Below the pieces are notes generated by a model. It searched no databases. It was given only the letters and a program-made list of their open reading frames with translations, and had not been told where the DNA came from. The position numbers were made by a program, and so were the translations under genes. From Rattus norvegicus (lineage: Eukaryota; Chordata; Mammalia; Rodentia; Muridae), in the NCBI RefSeq assembly GCF_036323735.1, contig NW_026947367.1, positions 1,599,001-1,663,000 of the forward strand: a DNA stretch of 64,000 nucleotides. Reading direction: 5' to 3'. Below are positions 1-13,341 of this stretch, piece after piece; positions within the stretch are counted from its first letter, which is position 1, and every line of letters starts with the position of its first letter.

Positions 1-1099
1 ACCAGATTTCATTGTAAAGACAATGTATACAAGAAAAAAAACACATCCTGTTTGACTGATGCAAGGGAAAACAAGAATGCAGTTTAATAAGAGTAAAGAA
101 TATGCAGTCAGCTAGGTCATTTTGACTCTCATTTTCTAGAAGAGAGTTGTGTGCTCTCCCACAAAACTTTTCAGGACAAGAGGTAGAAACCAGAGACAGA
201 TGCATGTGGGAAAAGATGGAGAAATATTTGCCCACATACTCAATGTACAAAGAAAATAGCTAAACCCATGCGGAATGACAAAGGGTGCAAATCCATCAGG
301 AATGTAGATTGTTATCTAATGAGGTACTTCTTATGGGTGAAGCAAATAAGACAGGGTAGTGAAGAAGGTATTTACACATGGTTGTCTTTATAACCATAAC
401 CAGTTGTAGAAAAATGATTAATAATTGAAATCAATAATTCCTTTGTATTTTGTTAACAAAGTTTTTCTATAGATTTTTGTGTTTTCTTTCATCAATTTCT
501 TCATCATGCAATATAATACCAATTAAGACGATACCAATGGTTTTCATATTCGTTTCAAATTTGAGATACTGAAAGAATGTGCCGTAGAACACATTTCCAT
601 CGATTCTAAATATGCACCGTGTTTTAGATTGTAGAATTGATGATTATATCACATCAGTATATCTATGATATTGTAAAATATATATTGCATTTCTATTGGA
701 TGTAGGATCATTCTATTTTATCAAGGCACCATTATAATCTGGTTATTATTTTCATTTACAAATTATTCACAACATAAGGATATATGATGTAATTTTAAGT
801 TGACAAGAAATAGACTTTTGATGGCTATTTTTGGTTGCCTACTTGACTAAAGCTGGAATTATCTAAAACCATAAAATAATGGCCCTACCTCTGAGGTAAT
901 GCACTTTCATTCAAAGTGAGAAGATCTACTTCTATTCTGAATACTTGAAATACAAAAACACTCCTTGAATCCAGGTATTTAATCCAGCTACAATGTTGGC
1001 AATTCCTCCTAAAGGAAGCCTATATAATGACATGGAAGTTGCTCTTATCCTGGTTGCTCTGTCTTGCTAGCAAGTCTATTTCATTACTGGCATTAAATC
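1..1099. other. AT-rich DNA, no gene seen
   Basis: I see no coding frame, RNA gene or recognisable repeat here. It is the left flank of the old minus-strand L1 that begins with the T-run at about 1100. It shows no visible similarity to the DNA flanking the paralogous L1 at 52.6 kb, which matters for placing the duplication boundary. Confidence 0.5.
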
Positions 1100-1832
1100 T
1101 TTTTTTTTTAAATCCTTATTAACTTGAGTATTTCTTATTTACATTTCGATTATTATTCCCGTTCTCAGTTTCAGAGCCAACATCCCCCTAACGCCTCACC
1201 CTCCCCTTCTATATGGTCTTCCCTTACCAAACCTTCCCCCATTATCACCTTCACCCCCAACAGTCATCTTCACTGGGGGTTCAGTCTTAGCAGGACCAAA
1301 GGCTTCCCCTTCCACTGGTGCTCTTACTAGGATAGTAATTGCTACCTATGAGGATGGAGCCCAGGGTCAGTCCATGTACAGTCTTTGGGTAGTGGCTTAG
1401 TCCCTGGAAGCTCTGGTTGCTTGTCATTGTTGTTCATATGACGTCTCGAACCCTTCATTCTCTTCTACATCTTTCTCCAATCCCTTCAAAAAGGGTCCCA
1501 TTCTCAGTTCAGTGGTTTATTGCTGACATTTGCATATGAATTTTGTGAATTGTGGCTGTGTCTCTCAGGACAGATCAGCATCCGGATCCTGTTTGGATGC
1601 ACTTCTTTGCTTCATCTATCTTGTCTATTTGGGTGGCTGTATACATATGGGCCACATGTGGGTCAGGCTCTGAATGGGTGTTCCTTCTCACTTTGATCTA
1701 AATTTTGCCTCCCTATTCCCTGCCAAGGGCATTCTTGTTCTCCTTTTAAAGAAGGAGTGAAGCATTCACATTTTGATCATCTCTCTTGAGTTTCATGTGT
1801 TCTGTCCATCTAGTGTAATTCAAGCATTTGGG

Positions 1833-4800
1833 CTAATAGCCACTAATCAATGAGTGCATACCATGTGTGTTTTTCTGTGATTGGGTTACCTCACTCAGGA
1901 TGATATTTTCCAGTTCCATCCATTTGCCTACGAATTTCATAAAGTCATTGTTTTTGATAGCTGAGTAGTATTCAATTGTGTAGATGTACCATATTTTCTG
2001 TATCCATTCCTCTGTTGAAGGGCATCTGGGTTCTTTCCTGCTTCTGCCTATTATAAAGAAGGCTGCTATGAACATAGTGGAGAACATGTCTTTTTTATAT
2101 GTTGTGGCATCTTTTTTGTATATGCCGAAAAGAGGTATAGCTGGATCCTCAGGTAGTTCAATGTCTGATTTTCTGAGGAACCTCCAGACTGATTTCCAGA
2201 ATGGTTGTACCAGTCTGCACTCCCACCAACAATGGAGGAGTGTTCCTCTTTTACCACATCCTCACCAACATCTTATATCACCCGAGTTTTCATCTTAGTC
2301 ATTATGACAGGTGTTAGGTGGAATCTCAGGGTTGTTTTGATTTGCCTTTCCCCTATGACTAAAGATGTTGGACATTTCTTAGGTGTTTCTCAGCTATTCG
2401 GCATTCCTCAGCTGTGAATTCTTTGTTTTGCTCTGAACCCCATTTTTCAATAGGGTTATTTGTCTCATGCAGTCTAACTTCATGAGTTCTTTGTATATCT
2501 TGGATAAAAGCTCTCTATCTGTTGTAGGATTGGTAAAGATCTTTTCCCAATCTGTTGGTTGCCATTTTTCCGAACCAAGTGTTCTTTGCTTTACAGAAGC
2601 TTTGCAGTTTCATGAGATCCTTTTTGTCGATTCTTGATCTTAGCACATAAGTCAATGGTTTTTTCTTCAGGAAAATTTCTTCAGTGCTCATGTGTTCGAA
2701 ATGCTTCCCCATTTTCTTCTCTTAGATTAGTGTATCTGGTTTGATGTTGAGGTCCTTGATACAGTTGGACTAAAGGTTTCTACAAGGCAGTAAGAATGGA
2801 TCAATTTGCCTTTTTATACATGCTGACTTCCAGTTGAACCAGCACCATATGCTGAAAACGCAATCTTATTTTCAATTGGATGGTTTTGGCTTCTTTCTCA
2901 AAAATTAAGTGACCATGGTGTATGGGTTCATTTCTGGGTCTTCAGTTCTATTCCACCAGTTTATTTGGCTGCCTCTGTCTCAATGCCATACAGTTTTTAT
3001 CACTGTTGCTCTGGAATACTGCTTGAGTTCAGTGATAGTGATTCCCAAGGAAGTACTTTTATTGTTGATGGTAGTTTTAATTGTTCTGTGTTTTTTTGTT
3101 ATTCCAGATGAATTTATAAATTGTTCTGTCTAACTCCATGAAGAAATGATTGAAATTTTGATGTGGATTGGAATAAATCTGTAGATCTCTTTTGGTATAA
3201 AGGCCATTTTTACTATATTAATCCTGCCAGTCCATGAGCATGGGAGATCTTTCCATCTTCTGAAATCTCCTACAGATTCTTCAGAGACTTGATGTTCTGG
3301 TCATATGCTTATATTTTTTACTTGCTTGGATAAAGTCATCCTGAGATATTTTATACTATTTGTTGCTATTGTGAAGGTTTTCATATCCCTAGTTTCTTTC
3401 TCCGCTTGTTTAACTTATGTGCAGACTTATTATTATATCCGACAACTTTGCTGAAATTATTTATCAGGCTTTGCAATTCTTTGCTGGTACTTTTGAGGTC
3501 ACTAAGTATACTATCTTATCATCTACAAACAGTGCTATTTTGACTTCTTCCTTTCCAATCTATATCCCTTTGACCTCCTTCAGTGTCTGCTTGCTCTGAC
3601 TAAGATGTCTAGAACTATAATGAATAATTTCTGAGAGACTGGGTAGCCTTGTCTAGGACCTGATGTCAGTGTGATTGCTTTAAGTTTCTGTCCACTTAGT
3701 TTAATGTTAGCTATGTATTTGTTTTATAGGTTTAGGTATGGGCCTTAAGTTTATGTACTTTCCAGTACTTTTATTATGAAGGGGTATTGAATTTTGCCAA
3801 ATGTTTTATCAGCATATAATGAAAGGATCATTGGGTTTTTATATTTGAGTGTGATTATATAATGGATTACATTGATTGTTTCCATATACAACACCATCCC
3901 TGCATGCCCGGGATAAAACCTACTTGATCATGATGGATGATTGTTTTGATATGTTCTTGGACTCGGTATTTTTGCAAGGATATTCATAAGGGAAATTGGT
4001 CTGAAATTCTCTTTTTTGTTGGGTCTTTGTGTGTTTTAGGTATGAGAGAAATTGTGGCTTCATAAAAGCAATTAGGTTGTGCTCCATCTGTTTCAATATT
4101 GTGGAATAGTTTGCAGAGTACTAGTATGAAATTTTCTTTGAATTTTGGATAGATTTCTGCACTAAACCCATCGTATCCTGGACTCTTTTTGGTTCAGAGG
4201 CTTGTAATAACTGCTTGTATTTTTTTTAGCAGTTATTGGTTGTTTAAACGGTTTTTCTGTTTTTTTTTTTCTGTTTTTCTGTTAAATCGCTTTGGTACCT
4301 GGCATTTGTCTAGAAAATTGTCATTTTTCTCCAAATTTACAAGTTTTGTTGAATATAGTGTTTTGTAAGACGATCTGAATACTTTTTTAATTTGCTCTGA
4401 TTCTGCTGTTATGTCTCCCTTTTCATTTCTTATTTTGTTAATTTGGACACACACTGTGGGCCTTCAGGTTTGTCTGGCTATGGGTTAATGTATCCTGTTG
4501 ATTTTTTAAAAGAACCAGCTTTTGGTTCTGTTCATTCTTTGTATGGTCCCCTTTTTTCTACTTGGTTGATTTCAGCTCTGAGTTTGATTATCTCCTGACT
4601 TCTACTACTCCTGTACATATTTACTTCTTTTTCATCTAGAGTTTTAGGTGTGCTGTCAAGTTCCTGATGTATGCTCTCTCCTGTCTTTATGCAGGCACTC
4701 AGAGATATTTTTCCTTTTAGCACAGCTTTCATTTGTCCCAAAAGTTTGGGTATATTGAACGTTAATTTTCATGAAATTCTAAGAAGTCTTTAATTTCTTT

Positions 4801-5600
4801 CTTCATTTCTTCCTTGACCAAGTTATCATTGAGTAGAGCATTGTTCAACTTCCATGTATATGTGGGTGTTCTTTCCTAATTGTTATTGAAGAACAACCTT
4901 AGCTCATTGTGGTCTGATAGGATGAATTGGATTATTTCTATCTATCTGTATACTTTGAGACCTGGTTTTTGATTGATTATATGATCAATTTTGGAGAAAG
5001 TGCCAAGAAGTGGTGAGAAGAAGTTATATCCTTTTGTTTTATGATATTCTATTTATGATAGTATGTTCTAAAATATCTGTTAAGTCCATTTTGTTTATAA
5101 CTTCTGTTAGTCTGTCTATGTCTCTGTTTAATTTCTGTTTCTGTGATCTGTCCAGTGATGAGAATGGGATATTGAAATTTCCTAATATTATTGTTTGCAA
5201 TGCAATACTTTCTTAGAGCTTTAATAAGGTTTCTCTTATGTATGTAGGGGTCCTTGTATTTGCGGCATAGATTTTTAGGATTTCGAGTTCATTTTGGTGT
5301 ATTTTTCCTTTGATGAATATGTAGTGTACTTCCTTATGGATTTTTATGACTTTTGGTTGAAAGTCGATTTTATATGATATTAGATCTTCAGACCATTTGC
5401 TTCGAAAGTTGTTTTCCAGTCTTTTACTCTGAGTTAGTGTCTGTCATTATCTCTGGTGTGTTTCCTGTATTGCAAAACGATGGGTCCTCATTACATATTC
5501 AGTTTGTCAATCTGTGTCTTTTTAGTAGGGAATTGAGTACATTGAAGTTGATGGATATTGAGGAATAGTGATGATCACTTTCTCTTATTTTCATAATTGG
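1833..5600 (-). pseudogene. L1 ORF2 remnant (endonuclease/reverse transcriptase)
   Basis: Fragments of L1 ORF2 occur in several minus-strand frames. The C-terminal region (2087-1833) matches the end of the younger ORF2 at 17867-18433, with the WIQKIWYIYTIEYYSAIKNN stretch preserved. Mid-protein pieces at 4741-4233 correspond to the region between endonuclease and reverse transcriptase. Many frameshifts and stops rule out function. Compared with the plus-strand L1 at 14610, every segment lies in the expected order. Confidence 0.85.
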
Positions 5601-5654
5601 ACGTTAGTTTACGTTTGTGTGCTTCTGTTTATTTGGTTGTGAAAAGAATAATTT

Positions 5655-6752
5655 CTTGCTTTATCTATGATTTTACTTGCCTCCTTGTATTGGGGTTTGC
5701 CACTTAGAGTCCTTTGTATTACTGGATATGTAGAAAGATATTGTGTAAGTTTGGTTTTGTCATGGAATATCTTGGTTTCTCCATCTATGTTAATTGACAG
5801 TTTTGCTGGATACAGTAGCCTTGGGTGGCGTTTGTGTTCTCTTATTGTCTGTATGCCATCTGTCCAGGATCTTCTGGCGTTCAAAGTCTATGGTGAGAAT
5901 TATGGTGTAATTCTGATAGGTTTGACATTATATGTCATTTAACCTTTCCCTTACTGCTTTTAATTTTTTTTTTTGTTTTGTGCATTTGGTGATTTGACTA
6001 TTATGTGATGGGAGGATTTCCTTTTCTGGTCCAATCTATTTGGAGTTATGTAGGCTTTGTGTATGTTTATGGACATCTCTTTCTTCAGATTAGGGAAGTT
6101 TTATTCTATAAATTTGTTGAAGCTATTACTGTCCCTTGATGTTGGCAGTCTTCACTCTCTTCTATACCTGTAATTATTATGTTTGATTTTCTTATTGTGT
6201 CCTTGATTTCCTGTATGTTTTGGGCTAGGAGATTTTTCTGTTTTACATTATCTTTGACAGTTGTGTCAATGTTTTCTGAGGAATCTTCTGCTCCTTAGAT
6301 TATATCTTCCATATCTTTTATCCTGTTGGTGACGCTCACATCTATGACTCCTGGTCTCTTTCCTAGGTTTTCCATCTCCAGGGTTGTCTTCCTTTGTGCT
6401 TACTTTATTGTTTCTATTTCCATTTTTAAATACTGGATGGTTTTGTTCATTTCCTTTTCCTGTTTTGTTGTTTTTTCAGTAGTTCTTTAAGGTACCTTTT
6501 TGTTCCCTCTCTATGGGATTCTACGTGTTTACTTCTGTATTTTCTATTGCCCTGTATTTTCTTAAGGGAGTTATTTATGACCTTCTTAACATCCTCCATC
6601 GTCATGATAAAATGTGAACTTAAATCTAGATCTTTCTTTTCTGGTGTCTTTAGATATCCAGTTTTTGCTTTGGTGGGAGATTTGGGCTCTGATGAACCCA
6701 AGTAGTCTTGATTTATGTTGTTTGATTTCCTGTGCTTCCCTCTAGCCATCAT
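5655..6752 (-). pseudogene. L1 ORF1 remnant (RNA-binding protein)
   Basis: The minus-strand frame at 6752-6447 begins MMARGKHRKSNNINQDY and resembles the ORF1 N-terminus at 13342. The frame at 5884-5609 (MNARRSWTDGIQTIREHK...) corresponds to the ORF1 C-terminal domain. The coiled-coil and RRM regions between them are broken by frameshifts. No function is expected. Confidence 0.8.
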
Positions 6753-7900
6753 CAGGTTGCTCCTGAATTTAGCTTGTCTTGCTCTTTCTGACAGTGGCTT
6801 GACTTCCTGCTTTATTGTTTTTTTTTCTTTTTATTTTTACCCTGTTATGGGAACAGAGTATTCTGCTCTCATGTGTGCAGTTACTCCTCTCCACTGGCTT
6901 TAAGCTGTCCTTGTGGGCAGGAAGCAGAAGGAACTTCCCATATTTCTCCTAGGACCTTCTGTTTGGTGAGGTGGCATAGAAGGAACAAGGTGTTTTCCTC
7001 TTGAGTCAGGAACTTGGCAGAGTGTAGACTCCTCTGTTTTCCCAGGAGTGTCTGCTTTACTGAAGGTCTAGTTCCCTACCCTCAGGATTTGGGTGCAGGG
7101 AGTTGTTTGACCAGTTCCTTTCAGATCCAGGCACAGTCTGGCACATGATACTCCTGCAGTTTTACTCCTCTTATATTCCTGTGTCCAGAGGCACTGCTCT
7201 TTTGTCTTGGGCCAGAGATGTGGGAAATGGAGGGCAGAAGTGGCAGTCTCTGTGCCTTGTAGGCTCATTATTGCCCACACCCCTGGGTTATCAGCTCTCT
7301 CTCCCAAAGCATCTGGGAGCAGGGAGCTCTAGGTCAGGAGTAGTAAAGCTCAGGAGCCAGCTAGAAACTGGAAGTGCCTTCTCCCAGAGGAGTTCTGTTT
7401 TTTCGTGTCCTGAGTCCACCAATCAAGTCACTTAGAGCAGAAAATTTTGATTCACCTCTGGTCTCAGTCCTGAAGACGCTCCTCGGGCTGACTTTCAGCT
7501 CTCTATGAGAGCTGCAACCAGAAATGTTCTGCCCCTACTGCTCCTAGGTCCCTATGCACAGGAGGCCGAGATGGAGCTAGGTGTTTGTTTTCTTTTTCTT
7601 AAGTCAGGAATGTGAACAGAGTTCTCAGGGGTTTCTGCCCCTCTGATGGTCTATGTATTCCCCACCCCACAAGAAATTTGGGTGTAGGATGCGGTTTGGA
7701 CCAGTTCAGATCCAGGTGCAGTTTGGACTGCAGGGCTCCTGCAGCTTGGCTACTCCTATATTCACGTGTCCAGAGGCACTCTGCAGTTTCCTCTTCGGCT
7801 AGGGATGTGTGCACCGGTGGTCAGAAGTGGCAATCTTTCCTTCCCTATGGTCTCAGTATTGCCCACTCTTCTAGGTGATCAGCTCTCTGTCCCACAGAGT
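6753..7900 (-). promoter_or_regulatory. L1 5' UTR with two promoter-monomer-like repeats
   Basis: Two related segments sit about 585 bp apart. Both contain a 'tccagaggcact' block (starting at 7184 and 7769) followed by a similar 'cagaagtggcagtct' stretch and a block ending in 'atcagctctct'. Rodent L1 families often carry tandem 5' UTR monomers, and this is an old example. Its outer end is the junction with the unknown coding sequence. Confidence 0.6.
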
Positions 7901-10520
7901 TTCCAAAGCTGTTTCAAATGTTAATTCCCTATCCTACAGTTCTCCAGTCTTTCCAATTCTACTCCAAAGTGTGTTGGAGAAGACCTCTCTGGTCAAGGGG
8001 ATGTAAAACAGGCCCCATCAGACAAAGAGGGCTGCAAAAGTTCTTGTCTTAAAGGTAATCTCAGTGATTTCTCATGTTCTACAAAAGGATTAAGTCCTGC
8101 CCCCTCTCCATATGAGACTTTACTACCTTTGCCAGCTGTCAAAGCAGGGCAGAGAGTTATGTCCATTCACAAAGATAGTCAAAGATGTCCTCCATCTCCA
8201 CCAAAGTCCCTTCTGCAATCTGCTTCGGGTATAATGAGTTTGAAACCTGATTCTGCTGACTAAGGGGAATTCAGAGCTTCCCTATTAAACCAAGAGGAGC
8301 TTCAGAGTCCTCCAATAATAAAATTGGGCTTAATTCATCACTTATGGTCCAAGGGGTACAAAATACAGTCACAAATCCCCACGTGAACCTCATAAGACAC
8401 GTACAAGACCAAGCAGAGACAAAACTTTCTGCATGTACACCATTAGATCAAGGACCATTTCCAGTTTCAGAAGGGGCTCTTGAGAGTTCCACACCCACTC
8501 AAGATGTGGAACAAAATTCTGAGTTCACTCAAGGGACTCTTCTTCCTTCTGCACATAAAAAATGTGATTTAGCACCCTCAACATCTCACCCAGTATTTCT
8601 AATGTCCCTATAAAACAGGGATTTATTCACATATCCTCTACCACCAAAAAGGATCCTCCCGACTTGTCATAAGGGCCAAAAGAGTCAAGTTTATCACAAA
8701 ACACAGTCAATGAACCATGCAGACTCCATATTTATACAATGTAGAGAGAAGATAAACAATTCCCTACCTCCTCAGTGGACTGGAGTCATTCTTTCCTGAA
8801 AGGAGAGGCTCCAAAATGTTCCACATATACATCAGAGATGCTAGAATTTCCCAAAGTTGACCAGTATTCCCTGAGTAATACGCTATCTTATAAAGAGACT
8901 GTGGGACAAGAAACATCTACAAAAGGAATTCTACCCACAGTCACATCTTTAGAAATGGCTTGTGGTTGTGACACATGTACAAAAGATGTTCTAGGACATA
9001 TTCCATCTGAAGAGAAGGTTACGGATCCAACCATATGTGAACGAGAGTCGGGAAACATGGTAAGCAAACACCAGTGTCTGTAGGATCCTCGACATCTGAA
9101 GAAATGGAATCCTTGGATTCCATTTGTGTAAAAGAATGCATACAACCTCCGCAAATTTCACAGTAGGCTATAGGAACTTCCTTATCTCCTCAAGATCAGC
9201 CATCTTCCCCAACTAAAGATGTTTCACACTCTTCCAAATGTGCACAAAGGGTTGTCAGTCCTTCTTTATACCCACAAGCAGACTCAGAACATCTGCCAAA
9301 TACCCAAAAGGCTCTGGATTTTACCTAATCTTCTGAAGGTTCCTTGGAACCTGTTTTGTCTATCAAGAAGCCTAGGGATCCTGACACTTCTATACAAAAG
9401 TCTGTTTCCTCTTCTCCAGTGAAGAAATTTTTCATGGAACTTCCTCAATTACACAACAATATCTAGAAACATCCTTATCTGCTGCATGAAGCTCTAAGAC
9501 ATCTCACATATGTCCATGATGCTTTAGGAGAAGTCACATCTTCAGAAGTAGCTCTAATACCTAACCCCCATTCTGACATCACAGTCAGGATTTCTACACA
9601 TATACACAGCACATTAAGACCTTCCTCATCTGAGAAGGATGTCTTAGGATCTACTGCATCTAAACACCATGCTTTGCAACTATGCCCATCTACCCAAGTA
9701 GATTTATTTCACATGTCCACTCTGGGAAGAAATAGTAGACTATCTCCCTCTACCAAAGTCGATCACAGGCCTCCAGTTTCTAGAAACAAAGGGTTAAGAT
9801 TTGATCCTACTGAAGGAGTCTTGAGAAATTTCTCCTCTAAGGAAGACAGTTTCAACTTTCTCCCTTCTGCTAAAAGGGAACTTGTGCCATCTTCTGTTCT
9901 CAAAGATACACCAAAAGCTACAACTACTCCTCAGTTTGGTCCCACACCTTCTCAATCTATCCAAAGGGCCTTGAAATTTTCCAAAAATGATGAAATAATT
10001 TTGGAAAGTTTCCAATCCTTACAAGAGTATGCTGGACATTCCATATTTTCCCAAGATGCTCTCGTAATTCCTCCTCCAACCAAAAAGGTATGTTCACTGT
10101 CTGCCCTAGAGTTTCAGGGAATTTCTTCACCACTCTCGAGGGCTCCAGAAAGTGTTCTACATCCTCAAAGTAATTTGTCATTGTGGAAATTAGATTTCAA
10201 AAATACAAAAACTTTTTTATATATCCAACGGTCTGAGGGAAAGCCCACACTGAAAAAAAAAATCAATTAGACATTGTGCCATTAACCAAAGTATATCAGA
10301 AAAATTCCTTGTCTTCTAAAGCATCTAAAAAACAATCTGGTTCTAGCATTTTTCCTGGGAAACATTTACCATCAGCCAAAAAATCCCCAGGAACATCAAA
10401 ATCTAAAAAGAAACTTTTCCATCTGCCCAAAGGTCTTTAGGATGTTCAGCAACTACTCCAAGAGCTCGGTTAACCTAGAGAAAAAAAGAACTAAAGCCAT
10501 CCTACCAGGGTGTTTTCCCA
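7901..10520 (+). pseudogene. 3' half of unrecognised Ser/Pro/Thr/Lys-rich gene, copy 1
   Basis: I do not recognise this protein family. Coding origin is shown by comparison with 59533-62140. The same reading frame is followed in both copies, from a NSTPKC/NSPPKC start through a TSTKG..LP..T region and CDTCTKDVLGHIPS, to the tail with FSKNDE and QSL. The protein is low in complexity and loosely repetitive, with recurring [KQH]D[AV]L and [ST]xxKxV elements, and rich in S, P, T and K. Several frameshifts and stops break it: for example, the opening frame ends near 8264, and others run at 8344-8613 and 8775-9083. The longest surviving piece is 198 codons (9674-10270). The L1 at its left removed or replaced the 5' half. 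No domain, signal peptide or membrane segment is visible. Confidence 0.6.
9674..10270 (+). pseudogene. Longest open segment of the copy-1 repetitive gene (198 codons)
   Basis: This segment of the unrecognised Ser/Pro-rich sequence stays open for 198 codons. It includes STQVDL, GLRFDPTEGVLRNFSS and FSKNDEIILESFQSL blocks. The paralogous segment at 61320-61757 carries the same blocks but has a frameshift near 61495. The ATG is internal to the aligned frame, because homology continues upstream in copy 2, so this is a fragment rather than a complete gene. Confidence 0.5.
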
Positions 10521-11170
10521 AGAAACACATATTTCTTCTTTTCTATTATACCATGACAGAAGGCCATCTTCCTTCTCCCCATCTCTGATCTCTTCATCCT
10601 ATTTGTCCTCCCTTCCAAATGGCTCTTTACTCTGAATTAGAGGCCAATTAGTAAACCATAGAAATATGGAAGGAATATCTGAGAGGCAGTGGCTGACATG
10701 ACAACACTTGTGACATCACAGATGAAGCTAGGGCTCTCCACGATACCAGAGATTTTTCAGGCAGGGCCTAATGATGAAGTCACTGAGAACTGCCATGGCC
10801 TACCTGCCGAACAGCTTTCCTTACATTGACCAGATTTGGAGGTGGCCTCTCCAGGAGTGTCTCCTGTGACACAGTAGAAACCTTTACATGCTACATCTCT
10901 CTAAAGCTAGAGACTTCTCTCTGCTTCATTAGTGGTTACATGTTCTGAATGAAGAAAGTTAGTCAGGGGCTCGTCATGGTTAGAAATGATCTAGGAAAAC
11001 GTAAGGAAGGAGATTCTTCTGTATATTAAATTTTTCTCAAGTCCAATCCTGTGACAATAAGTTCAATTACCTAGGTTTTCTCTGTTCCCCAGGTGCCAGT
11101 ATTTTCCCTACAGACCTTTAATGAGTGAATATTGTGCTACATTTTCTGATTGTACATTAATTGACAGTGC

Positions 11171-11794
11171 ACATTATATATATTCCTGCATGTGTACTCA
11201 AAAATTTCATTTTTTCCAATTCCATTTTTGCAATGAATTTAGCAACAAACATGGCCCAGCTATAGAGTGAATATAACAGTGTAAATATTGTGTACCTCTT
11301 TCAAATGATAAACTCCCAAATCCTTATTTTACCCAAAAATTACCAGACATTACTAAACATGGACTATAGAATGTGGTTCTGTAGTTCTATTAGATATCAG
11401 TTCTCTAATATTTACCTTCCTGTGGTCCCAGGGCAATACTTGAAGGTTTTGGATGTTTTACCATGATTCTTTCTTCAGACATTATATATATTCCTGAATA
11501 TGTACTCAAAAATTCTGTTTTCCAATTGATTTTTTGCAATAATTTTGTCAACAAAGGGGGCACAGCTATAGAGTGAATATAAAAGTGTAAATATTTTGTA
11601 CCTTCTTCAAATCATAATCTGCCAAATTCTTACTTTATCCAAAAATTACAAGACATCATTAAAGCAAAGGACAGCATGGGCTATAGAAATTTTTTTTTTA
11701 GTCCCAGTATATATCAGTTCTCTAATATCTACCTTCATGAGTTCCCAGGAAGAGACTTGAAAGATTTGGACGTTTAGTATGATTCTTTCTTCAG
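11171..11794. repeat. Tandem 308-bp internal duplication
   Basis: The block 11171-11478 ('acattatatatattcctgcatgtg...' to '...ttctttcttcag') is repeated at 11479-11794 with modest divergence. Other array units have it once, so this is a local duplication private to this unit. Confidence 0.8.
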
Positions 11795-11966
11795 GCCAAA
11801 CAAGATTCAGGAGCATGTGCAGGATTAGGAATGGCTTGAGGTACAGTGAAACCTCAGCTTCATTAGATTCATAAGGACAGAAGAGAGTCTATTTGGCACT
11901 GCCACTTGTGGATTCTACTTTCTTGACCATGTTTCCAGGAATCCAGATAAAATTCCATCTAACCTC

Positions 11967-12387
<421 letters not shown>

Positions 12388-12586
12388 CACCAAAAGTAGA
12401 TAAGATTGATGAAGCTTCTAATTGCATGACTTGAAAAAACGGATATAGGTCTTTACTGAGAGACACAGCTAAAGCATATCAAATACAGAAGTGAATGGTA
12501 GTGGCAAACCAGTGAACTGAAAACACATCTCTGGTTGGTAGGTTTTGAGAAAGGATTACAAGAGCTGAAGGTGCTTTCAATGCGAT

Positions 12587-12601
12587 AAGAAAATCAATGC
12601 C
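12587..12601. repeat. Target-site duplication, left copy
   Basis: The 15 bp aagaaaatcaatgcc is repeated exactly at 19211-19225 and flanks the young L1. The A-rich top strand after 'at' fits the L1 endonuclease preference (close to TT/AAAA). Sister array units read 'aagaacaacaatgcc' here without an insertion. Confidence 0.93.
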
Positions 12602-13341
12602 GACACCCGCGGATTCCGGCCCGCAGCAGCTTTCTGCCCCCAGACCCTGTGAGAGAGAGACCCAACCGCCTGGTCAGGTGGGCACTCCTGAGGCTGGAGA
12701 GCAGAAGAGACCACCAACTCTGCTCACCCCTGCCCACATCCCTGGCCCAAGAGGAAACTGTATGAGGCCTCTGGGCTCCCGTGGGGGAGGGCCCAGGAAC
12801 AGCAGGACCCCTGTGCCTGAGACACCACCAGAACCAGAAGGAAACAGACCGGATAAACAGTTCTCTGCACCCAAATCCCGTGGGAGGGAGAGCTGAACCT
12901 TCAGTGAGGCAGACAAGCCTGGGAAACCAGAAGAGACTGCTCTCTGCACACACATCTCGGACGCCAGAGGAAAAAGCCAAAGACCATCTGGAACCTGGTG
13001 CACTGAAGCTCCTGGAAAAGGCGGCACAGGTCTTCCTGGTTGCTGCTGCTGCAGAGAGCCCGTGGGTAGCACCCCAGGAGCGAACTTGAGCCTCGGGACC
13101 ACAGGTAAGACCAACTTTTCTGCTGCAAGAAAGCTGCCTGGTGAACTCAAGACACAGGCCCACAGGAACAGCTGAAGACCTGTAGAGAGGAAAAACTACA
13201 CGCCGGAAAGCAGAACACTCTGTCCCCATATCTGAATGAAAGAGAGGAAAACAGGTCTACAGCACTCCTGACACACAGGCTTATAGGACAGTCTAGCCAC
13301 TGGCAGAAATAGCAGAACAAAGTAACACTAGAGATAATCTG
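12602..13341 (+). promoter_or_regulatory. L1 5' UTR / internal promoter
   Basis: 740 bp, much richer in G+C than the flanks, starting exactly at the TSD and ending at the ORF1 ATG. By established L1 biology this region carries an internal RNA polymerase II promoter. No duplicated monomer is apparent, unlike the older L1s in the window. Antisense open frames here (such as 13229-12594) reflect composition and are not called as genes. Confidence 0.75.

Larger units (their letters stand above)
1100..7900 (-). mobile_element. Old near-full-length L1 (LINE-1), copy 1
   Basis: Read on the minus strand, this has L1 parts in order: 5' UTR (about 7900-6753), ORF1 remnant (about 6752-5655), ORF2 remnant (about 5600-1833), 3' UTR (1832-1112) and a short A-tail seen as a T-run at 1101-1109. 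ORF2 and ORF1 are broken by many stops and frameshifts. Recognisable pieces include the ORF1 start (MARGK-like, 6752-6738), the ORF1 C-terminal domain near 5884-5650, and the ORF2 C-terminus ending SLISGY at 1833. Its 5' junction lies in the same host sequence as the L1 at 52667-59532, so the two are duplicates of one insertion. The left flank does not match. Confidence 0.9.

Noticed and set aside
12594..13229. 211-codon antisense frame in the young L1 5' UTR
   Set aside because: Reflects G+C-rich composition of the L1 5' UTR; no homology or start context to support a protein.
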